Of a DNA stretch of 7,620 nucleotides, positions 1 through 5,352 are shown in pieces. The translations under genes and the position numbers were made by a program. The stretch spans positions 1 to 7,620 of the forward strand of contig JBKBIP010000071.1 in assembly GCA_046297495.1 (NCBI GenBank), given 5' to 3'. The notes beneath the pieces are model-generated. The model worked only from the letters and a program-made list of their open reading frames with translations, was not told where the DNA came from and ran no database searches. Numbering within the stretch: position 1 is the stretch's first letter; every line of letters begins with the position of its first letter. This DNA comes from JBKBIP01 sp046297495 (lineage in GTDB: Bacteria; Planctomycetota; Planctomycetia; Gemmatales; Gemmataceae).

Positions 1-249
1 CTGTTGCTGAAGATCATGGAGGGAGCTAACCCTGAAGATTCCGCAGTGGCCGCCGGGTATGCCCTATCCTTAATCATTATCGAGCGAGAGCCCAAATGGC
101 CGCATGGAGCGGGTGGGTGCGCTCCCGTGGAATTCTTCGATCGAGAAACTTACGACATTGTGCAAAAACACTGGAAGAAAACGCCGCGACAGCATTGGAT
201 TGGGTGGGTGCGCAAGGAGATGAACCAAAAAAAGGAACCTAGCAAGTAG
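1..249 (+). CDS. Unrecognised protein, C-terminal part (runs off left edge)
   Basis: The reading frame is open from the first base to a TAG stop at 247-249, giving 82 codons of the C-terminal part of a protein whose start lies outside the window. I do not recognise the family. The visible part is mixed: a hydrophobic helix-like stretch (ALSLIII), then a loop rich in Trp, Pro and Gly (PKWPHGAGGCAP), a charged segment (EFFDRETYDIVQKHWKK), and a lysine-rich tail. No membrane segment or catalytic motif can be named. Codon choice looks normal. The strong inverted repeat at 273-359 starts 23 bases after the stop, which supports a genuine gene end. An internal TTG or ATG start near the left edge is possible but has no clear ribosome-binding site, so a truncated gene is more likely. 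Confidence 0.55.
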   Translation: MLLKIMEGANPEDSAVAAGYALSLIIIEREPKWPHGAGGCAPVEFFDRETYDIVQKHWKKTPRQHWIGWVRKEMNQKKEPSK

Positions 250-272
250 CTTGGTGACGGTGTGCGGGCGAT

Positions 273-359
273 AAAAGGGGACGCGACTCGTATTTGCTTG
301 ATGGAGAGCGGATCGTGGCGTTATCTGACAGCCAGCGAGTACGAGTCGCGTCCCCTTTT
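273..359. terminator. Long perfect inverted repeat, probable bidirectional terminator
   Basis: Bases 273-292 and 340-359 are perfect reverse complements (20 bp, core GGGGACGCGACTCG), separated by 47 bases. A run of five T follows the C run on the plus strand (356-360), and TTTTAT follows on the minus strand, so both directions look like intrinsic terminators. It sits exactly between two convergent genes, 23 bases after the stop of the left gene and 16 bases from the end of the TPR gene. The 47-base loop is unusually long for a terminator, so a REP-like dispersed repeat that also terminates transcription is an alternative. Confidence 0.7.
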
Positions 360-375
360 TCTTTATCCGCGAAAT

Positions 376-1641
376 TTATTGACTTTCCAAGGCCTTGATC
401 TTCTTCTCGACGGCGGCCTTGCGGTCTTGTTCGCGGCGACTGGTGCCGGCGCTTTCGACCCCTTTCTTGTAGGCTTCTAGCGCCGATTTGGTGTCACCGA
501 GCGCTTTCAAACAATCCCCCAGGTGATCGAAAATCTCGATGTGCTGCCCTTCCTCGACCTTGACGGCTTGTTCCAGGTAAGGGAGAGCTTCTTTGTATTT
601 CTTCTGTTTGAACAGCACCCAACCGAGGCTGTCCAGGTAGGCGGCGTTGTCGTTGGCCTCTTCCAGTTTGGCGTTGGGGGCGATCTTACGTTCCTTGCGG
701 TCCAACTCAATCGCCCGGCGGATGAGCTTCTCGGACTCCGGCAAGTTCATGTCATGATCCGCCCAGATGAAGCCCAAATCGTTGTGATAGGTCGGGTCAT
801 CCGGCTTCATCTTGAGCAAGAATTGCAAATGCTCCGCCGCCTTATGGACTTGTTTCATGTCGATATAGACGCTAGAGAGGATATAGCGAACTCGTTCGGT
901 ATAGAAATCTTGTTCGGCGCGTTTGATGCGATCATCCTTGCCAATGCGTTCCAGGACCGTTTCGTAGGTCTTGGCCGCGTCGTCATACTTGCCGGATTCA
1001 CGTTCCACCCAGCCTTTCAGCTGCATGAACAGCCAGCCATCGTTGCCGTCGTACACTTTCACCAAACTGGTCACCAATTGCAGGGCTTGATCGGTCTTCC
1101 CCTGGCGAGTGAGGGCCTGGATCATGCGTTCCATGACGGCGGGCTTGAGCCGGCCGACCGCGCCATCCCCCTTGAGTTCGAGGAACTCGCGGCAAATCTT
1201 GACGGTTTCGTCATAGCGTTTGTGTTCGTAGCAAACGTCGATCAAGCCGCCGAAGGCCACGGCCAGTTTTTGGCTGCTCTCCAATTTCAGCGCGTGATCC
1301 GCGGCGAGACGATAAAACGTCAAGGCGTGATCAGCTTCGGTCAGTTCCTGGGCGGCCTTGGCCAAGACGTAAGCCGCGTTGTAGTTGAGCGGTTGATCGT
1401 CGCCACGGGCCATTTTGGCGGCCACTTGCAGCAGCTTGCGCGTCTTGCTTGGCGTCGCCACCAATTGCTCGACGTGAACTTCCAGCGCGTCGGCGCCGGT
1501 GATTAGATTTAGTTCCAGCACCTGACGCCGCAAGGCGGCGTCATCGTCTTCCGATACCGGAGCGGACCAAGCGCCGACGGCCAGCGCCAGCACGGCCACC
1601 ACGGCGAATCCCTGTTGGAGTGAAATACGTGCTCTACCCAT
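376..1641 (-). CDS. Secreted tetratricopeptide repeat (TPR) protein
   Basis: A 421-residue protein that starts with a signal peptide: basic MGRARIS, a hydrophobic run rich in Val, Ala and Leu to about residue 24, and a likely cleavage near AWSAP. It should therefore act in the periplasm or at the outer face of a membrane. Most of the rest, from about residue 85, is helical TPR. The clearest units are near residues 244-275 (YILSSVYIDMKQVHKAAEHL), 345-372 (YLDSLGWVLFKQKKYKEALP) and 380-406 (IFDHLGDCLKALGDTKSALE), with weaker ones between 90 and 235. The tail is charged (RREQDRKAAVEKKIKALE). TPR arrays bind other proteins, and no enzymatic domain is visible, so the partner is unknown. I chose the ATG at 1641 because GGAG lies nine bases upstream. 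The ATG at 1647 is only three bases from that GGAG, and the GTG at 1692 would put an odd extension before the signal peptide. It is transcribed alone, divergent from the glycine-zipper gene. Confidence 0.85.
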   Translation of the reverse strand: MGRARISLQQGFAVVAVLALAVGAWSAPVSEDDDAALRRQVLELNLITGADALEVHVEQLVATPSKTRKLLQVAAKMARGDDQPLNYNAAYVLAKAAQELTEADHALTFYRLAADHALKLESSQKLAVAFGGLIDVCYEHKRYDETVKICREFLELKGDGAVGRLKPAVMERMIQALTRQGKTDQALQLVTSLVKVYDGNDGWLFMQLKGWVERESGKYDDAAKTYETVLERIGKDDRIKRAEQDFYTERVRYILSSVYIDMKQVHKAAEHLQFLLKMKPDDPTYHNDLGFIWADHDMNLPESEKLIRRAIELDRKERKIAPNAKLEEANDNAAYLDSLGWVLFKQKKYKEALPYLEQAVKVEEGQHIEIFDHLGDCLKALGDTKSALEAYKKGVESAGTSRREQDRKAAVEKKIKALESQ

Positions 1642-1647
1642 CACCAT

Positions 1648-1997
1648 AGTCTCCGCTGAGAAAGCGACCGGGGAGGTCGAGGATACTTCCACTCCTCATA
1701 TTAACCAACAACCGCTCGTCACGCTATGGCGAATCGCGGAAGAATCGGCAAAGTCGCTCTAAAGCGCGGGGCCGTTTGATATGTAAAGATAGGTAAGGTG
1801 AATCCCAGGTCGTTCTTGAACTGACGGCGCATTATTACCTAATCTAAAAATCATCAAAACGCTTTTGGCTTTTGGCTAACCGCAGAAAACGCTCTTGACC
1901 GATCACCGTATCATAGCCATAGTCTCTGCCTTTGTTTTGGGCGATTTGGCTTCTGATTACGTGGAGTGCGGACGCCCAGTTGTTGGAGAACATTTCC
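1648..1997. other. Divergent intergenic region, about 350 bases
   Basis: This lies between the start of the TPR gene (leftward) and the start of the glycine-zipper lipoprotein (rightward), so it must carry promoters for both. The middle (about 1775-1880) is AT-richer than the flanking genes and contains a short direct repeat, CTTTTGG at 1862-1868 followed by TTTTGGC. One plus-strand promoter candidate is listed separately. On the minus strand, TTGCCG and CATAGC are 17 bases apart upstream of the TPR gene, but the match is weak. No convincing small gene or RNA was seen. Confidence 0.5.
1895..1923 (+). promoter_or_regulatory. Candidate sigma-70-like promoter for the glycine-zipper gene
   Basis: TTGACC at 1895-1900 and CATAGT at 1918-1923 are 17 bases apart, the optimal spacing for a housekeeping promoter. 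The first box matches the TTGACA consensus at five of six positions and the second matches TATAAT at four of six. It would give a leader of roughly 65-70 bases before the ATG at 1998. Planctomycete promoters are not well defined, so this remains a guess. Confidence 0.28.
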
Positions 1998-2588
1998 ATG
2001 CGTGTCGTTCGTCATTGGATGCTGGTAGCTGGCTTGATGGCGTGCGGCTGTGCCCATATGACCAATGCGGAGCGCGGGGCCTTGGGAGGCGGAGCCATTG
2101 GCGCGGGAACGGGCGCCTTGATCGGCGGCGCCACGGGGCATCCGGTGGCCGGCGCCCTAATTGGAACCGGCGTCGGTGCCTTGTCCGGAGGCATGATCGG
2201 CAAGGGAGTGGACAACGCCGAGCGACGCGCCGAAGCCCGCTTGGCCGCCGCCACCGCCACCCCTCCGCCGCCACCGCTCGGCATCGTCGATATTGCCCAG
2301 ATGGCCCAGCAACATATCAGCGATGCCGTGATCATTAACCAGATTCGCACCACCAATTCGGTTTACCACTTGTCACCGCAAGACATTGGCTGGCTCAAGG
2401 CCAACGGCGTCAGCGACGCAGTGATCATCGAGATGCAAGCGACCGCCCAACGCCAACGGCCCATCGCCTGCCCACCCAAGCCGGTCTATGTCACGCAGCC
2501 GTCGGTGGTGGTCATCGAACAGCCGCCGCCGCCAATCGGCTTCGGCTTTGGCGTCGGTTACAGTAATTGCCGGCGCCGCTGTCGATAA
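1998..2588 (+). CDS. Glycine-zipper lipoprotein with a duplicated C-terminal motif
   Basis: A 196-residue predicted lipoprotein. A short basic start and a hydrophobic run end in LMAC at residues 13-16, a plausible lipobox with Cys16 as the lipidated residue, although Met at the second position is atypical. Residues 28-70 are a glycine zipper (GALGGGAIGAGTGALIGG and then AGALIGTGVGALSGG), which in known families forms membrane-associated or oligomerising helices. A proline run (residues 89-93) follows. Then two related helical units share the string SDAVII, at residues 108-113 and 139-144, about 31 residues apart; these look like an internal duplication. The end is proline-rich, then glycine and phenylalanine-rich, closing with CRRRCR. 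The ATG at 1998 is preceded by GGAG with nine-base spacing; an in-frame ATG at 1932 lacks a ribosome-binding site and would bury the signal peptide. The role is unknown, probably cell-envelope structure. Confidence 0.8.
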   Translation: MRVVRHWMLVAGLMACGCAHMTNAERGALGGGAIGAGTGALIGGATGHPVAGALIGTGVGALSGGMIGKGVDNAERRAEARLAAATATPPPPPLGIVDIAQMAQQHISDAVIINQIRTTNSVYHLSPQDIGWLKANGVSDAVIIEMQATAQRQRPIACPPKPVYVTQPSVVVIEQPPPPIGFGFGVGYSNCRRRCR

Positions 2589-2595
2589 GATGACG

Positions 2596-2653
2596 CTAAC
2601 AATAGGACAGGCACCTGGGACACGAACACGGCTCCCGGTGCCTGTCTTGTTAG
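2596..2653. terminator. Long bulged hairpin between convergent genes (terminator and/or REP-like)
   Basis: The arms are CTAACAA + GACAGGCACC + GGGA (2596-2620) and TCCC + GGTGCCTGTC + TTGTTAG (2633-2653). They form 21 base pairs interrupted by a three-base bulge (TAG, 2603-2605) and a one-base bulge (T2616), with a 12-base loop. It begins eight bases after the stop of the lipoprotein gene and ends eleven bases before the stop codon of narK, so it can serve as a shared terminator for both. There is no true T run after the stem on either strand. The GACAGGCACC core has the look of a dispersed palindromic repeat. Confidence 0.6.
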
Positions 2654-2664
2654 GGATGCTCCGC

Positions 2665-4026
2665 TCACGCGGGCGCGCTGGCCCAGGCGGCATTCCCCAC
2701 TTGAACATCCATCTCTTGCCGAGTCGCTTGTTCCACCGCCGGTGAAAAGCGCACGAAGAAGGCCGCGAACGAGCAAACCGTCACCACCGCTCCCAGGATC
2801 AACAGCGCGGTCGGCCAGGGAAGAGAGCTTTTGAACAAGAACCCCGCCGCCACGGCCCCGGCATTCCCGCCCGCGCCGACGATCCCCGCCACCGATCCCA
2901 AGGCCCGTTGATTAATGAAGGGAACCACGGCATAAGTCGCCCCTTCCGACATTTGGACGAAGAGGCTGAACAGGATCAAGGCAGGAATGGCCAACCATAA
3001 GACATTCATCCGCGCGAACAGCATCAACGCCAAGCCTTCGCATAAGAGCGTGAGGAACAACCACCACACCCGCCCCTTGAGGCCCCACTTCAGGCCGAAG
3101 CGGTCGCCAAACATTCCCCCCATCGTCCGCGCGAAAATGTTCATCAGGCCAAACAAGGAGGCCAACAATCCCGCCGTCGCCAAGGCCCGCGTCGTGTCCA
3201 ATGCGTGAAAATACTCGAAATAATCGACGAAATAGAGAGCGGCGATGTTGTTGATGGTCAGTTCAATGCCGAAACAGGCCCCATAGATGACGAACAAGGC
3301 CCACACGCGCGGATCACGGCACGCCAGCCAGAACGTACCCTGGACGTACTTTTTGTCCGGCATCTTGCCAGCCGCCCGCAGCTCGTGGTAGTTTCCTTCC
3401 GGCGTGTCTTGCGTCAGGTAATAGTATGCAATGCCCATGAGCAGACACACCGCGCCGGCTAGGAACATCGACACCCGCCAACCCCAATAATCACTAAAAC
3501 CAAACACGCCCACGAATAGGGTGAACACCAACGGCATGACCATTTGGGTGACGCCGCCTCCTAGGTTGCCCCAACCCGCCGTGGTGGCATTGGCTGTCCC
3601 GACACAATTCGGCGCGAACATGACAGAGGTATGATACTGCGTGATGACGAAGGCAGCGCCAATGGCGCCGATCAGCACGCGAAAAAGCAAAAACGTCTCG
3701 TAATTCCACGCCAGACCGATACCCATGACCGGCAACGCGCCCAGGATCAACAACCAAGTATAAGCCAGCCGTGGCCCAACCCGGTCGCACACCCAACCAA
3801 TAATCAGCCGCGCGATGATGGTAATGGCCACCGAACCGATAATACACCAACCGATTTGCGACTTGGTGAGAGACAATTCCTCGCGGACTATCTTCATCAA
3901 CGGCGCGATGCCAAACCAAGCGAAAAAACACAAGAAAAAAGCGAACCACGTCATATGGAACGCCCGCATCTGCGGCGTCGAAAAGTTGAAGAGGGTAATC
4001 TGGGTGGCTTTGTTACTCACGTACAT
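2665..4026 (-). CDS. narK: NarK/NasA-type nitrate/nitrite transporter (MFS)
   Basis: A 453-residue, roughly twelve-helix inner-membrane transporter of the nitrate/nitrite porter family within the major facilitator superfamily. Family hallmarks are visible: the substrate-binding arginine of helix 2 (Arg73, in ARLIIGW); the loop motif DRVGPR (81-86); the first nitrate signature, GWGNLGGG (151-158); a second conserved arginine, Arg300, in FARTMGGMFGDRFG; and the second glycine-rich nitrate signature, GSVAGIVGAGGNAGAVAAG (377-395). Both halves of the anion site therefore look intact. Members import nitrate or exchange nitrate for nitrite; sequence alone does not decide between import and antiport. 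The length is normal. The ATG at 4026 is preceded by AAAGGTG with good spacing. The tail after about residue 425 is cytoplasmic and unremarkable. No nitrate or nitrite reductase or regulator is adjacent. It converges with the glycine-zipper gene and lies 538 bases downstream of the porin operon on the same strand. Confidence 0.9.
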   Translation of the reverse strand: MYVSNKATQITLFNFSTPQMRAFHMTWFAFFLCFFAWFGIAPLMKIVREELSLTKSQIGWCIIGSVAITIIARLIIGWVCDRVGPRLAYTWLLILGALPVMGIGLAWNYETFLLFRVLIGAIGAAFVITQYHTSVMFAPNCVGTANATTAGWGNLGGGVTQMVMPLVFTLFVGVFGFSDYWGWRVSMFLAGAVCLLMGIAYYYLTQDTPEGNYHELRAAGKMPDKKYVQGTFWLACRDPRVWALFVIYGACFGIELTINNIAALYFVDYFEYFHALDTTRALATAGLLASLFGLMNIFARTMGGMFGDRFGLKWGLKGRVWWLFLTLLCEGLALMLFARMNVLWLAIPALILFSLFVQMSEGATYAVVPFINQRALGSVAGIVGAGGNAGAVAAGFLFKSSLPWPTALLILGAVVTVCSFAAFFVRFSPAVEQATRQEMDVQVGNAAWASAPA

Positions 4027-4564
4027 GAAGAATCACCTTTCACGCCGGAAACGCTGATGCAGGAACAGGATAGTCTCCACTTCCAATAGACGGTGGGCTT
4101 GAGAGCGCCTGCTTAATGGCGCGCGCCGCTCCCGTCCCTCGTCACTCGAAGGTTGATGAGGTATGAACTTGTAACGGCACATGATCCGATTAGTTGGAAA
4201 TCCGGGGCAGTCCCGTGGGAGAGGTACATCGGGAGGGTACGTGCCAGTGTCTCATTCACACGGAAACAAAACACTTGGGACGCATTTGCTTTTCAACGCA
4301 ATTCCAATGCCAATTTTTCTTGCTCGGGATGGAGAATGGCTCAACTATTTATGAATCAATAAGTTAGACAAGCAAATCTTTCGCGGACAAACGCCGTGAC
4401 CTGACGGTTTTGCTTAGGAAAACAGCATTCCGTGACAAAGAGACAAGCAGTATTCCACCGACAAGAAGCAACTCCGAGCCGCAACCGTCTGGGAGCGGGA
4501 CGGGTCGCTTCCGGACGGTTAAGGCTCGGAGCATCTGGGCGCCGAAAAATCATACCGTTGTTCT
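4027..4564. other. Long intergenic region upstream of narK
   Basis: These 538 bases lie between the end of the eight-cysteine protein gene and the start of narK. The right part holds the extended hairpin at 4472-4531. The left part must contain the narK promoter, but I cannot pick one with confidence: TATCCT near 4067 on the minus strand is a possible -10 without a matching -35. There is no good FNR-type or other recognisable operator. GGGAGAGGTAC and GGGAGGGTAC at 4217-4240 form a minor imperfect direct repeat. Short open frames occur on both strands but have no ribosome-binding sites and no protein-like composition. Confidence 0.45.
4472..4531. repeat. Extended 60-base hairpin (REP-like palindrome or operon terminator)
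   Basis: The outer arms CTCCGAGCC (4472-4480) and GGCTCGGAG (4523-4531) pair over nine bases. After a two-by-two internal loop (GC opposite AA), AACCGTC (4483-4489) pairs with GACGGTT (4514-4520). After one mismatch, GGGAGCG (4491-4497) pairs with CGCTTCC (4506-4512) with one G-U wobble. The loop is eight bases. This gives 23 pairs in a compact rod. It lies 33 bases beyond the stop codon of the eight-cysteine protein gene, so it could end that operon, but there is no T run after it. The internal structure resembles a dispersed palindromic element more than a simple terminator. Confidence 0.6.
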
Positions 4565-5311
4565 TCATTCAACCACGTCCGCCGGTACGACCTTCAGAAT
4601 AACCTGAAAGCCGAAATCCCTTTTATTGACGCCGTGGAAGGGGTCTTTATACGTGATCCAGACCGGGTTCAACGCCGAGCCGGGGGCGAATTCCGCGGTG
4701 GCCGGATGGCCGGGAATAGCCCCTTTGTGTTGCGCGGCCTGGAGGGTGAACGTCTGATGCAAGGTGTAGCAACCTGGACCAACCGGCAGACAAATGGGGC
4801 CTTCTCGGTTATACACGGACACGTTTTCCTTGCAACCCGCGCTGCTGGGAGCAACGCACAAGGTACCTATCTCGATGGGACCATCTGGGCCAGTACAGAA
4901 GATGGTGACACAGGCTTCACCCGATTGCGCCGTCCCTTTGCTGGCGTTGCGGAGCAGGCCGACGACACGCCCTTGTACATACAGGTTAGCCGCGTGGACA
5001 TCCGCTTTCTCGAACACCACGCGAAAGCATTGGGACAGGTCAAAGTGAAAACCTGCTTGCGATTGGCAAGCCGGAAAGCCGCCCGCCACAGCCACGCCAG
5101 TCATGGTGATCACCAGCGTGTCCGGGGCTGGTTGTTGCACGTCAATGTTGCCGCCGCCGGTATGGGCGTGGCCATGTTTGCTCGGCAAGGCGCGCGCATT
5201 GGTGGCCCCCAAGCGAAAGGATACGGCGTGCTCGGCAGCATGGCACCAGGTAGTAGCGCCGCCAATGAGCAGGACCGTTCCGATCATCCAACCATTCCGA
5301 GTCCGCGACAT
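4565..5311 (-). CDS. Secreted eight-cysteine protein of unknown function, co-transcribed with porin
   Basis: A 248-residue exported protein that I do not recognise. A classical signal peptide (MSRTRNGWMIGTVLLIGG) ends with likely cleavage near CHA|AE at residues 23-26. The mature part contains exactly eight cysteines (82, 95, 134, 139, 152, 160, 174, 181), an even number that suggests four disulfide bonds in an oxidising compartment. It has alternating hydrophobic stretches typical of a beta-sandwich (DTLVITMTGVAVAG, FRVVF, FQVILKVV) and a His/Gly-rich segment just after the signal (SKHGHAHTGGG, about 44-54). No enzymatic motif was found. The start is firm: AAGGAGGT lies nine bases before the ATG at 5311. 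The gap to the upstream porin stop is 41 bases on the same strand with no terminator between, so the two are very probably one operon. A ligand-binding or porin-associated surface protein is an inference only. Confidence 0.8.
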   Translation of the reverse strand: MSRTRNGWMIGTVLLIGGATTWCHAAEHAVSFRLGATNARALPSKHGHAHTGGGNIDVQQPAPDTLVITMTGVAVAGGFPACQSQAGFHFDLSQCFRVVFEKADVHAANLYVQGRVVGLLRNASKGTAQSGEACVTIFCTGPDGPIEIGTLCVAPSSAGCKENVSVYNREGPICLPVGPGCYTLHQTFTLQAAQHKGAIPGHPATAEFAPGSALNPVWITYKDPFHGVNKRDFGFQVILKVVPADVVE

Positions 5312-5352
5312 GATGGTTCGACCTCCTTGTCCAGGCGCTGGCGTCCCACGGA

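Noticed and set aside
523..1506. A 327-codon open frame on the plus strand opposite the TPR gene
   Set aside because: It is the mirror of a GC-rich TPR coding region; it has no ribosome-binding site and no recognisable domain, while the minus-strand product has a signal peptide and clear TPR units.
3631..4089. A 152-codon plus-strand frame opposite the start of narK
   Set aside because: It lies wholly antisense to well-supported transporter helices and encodes a low-complexity Gln/Arg-rich string.
4152..4168. TTGATGAGGTATGAA considered as an FNR-type site for narK
   Set aside because: The half-sites are five bases apart and the second does not match ATCAA, so it is not a credible FNR box.
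4153..4362. A 69-codon plus-strand frame in the gap upstream of narK
   Set aside because: No ribosome-binding site, no domain, and no neighbouring gene to support it; its length is within chance expectation.
4356..4568. A 70-codon minus-strand frame overlapping the end of the eight-cysteine gene
   Set aside because: It reads through the 4472-4531 hairpin, has no ribosome-binding site, and its sequence is Arg/Pro-rich without motif.
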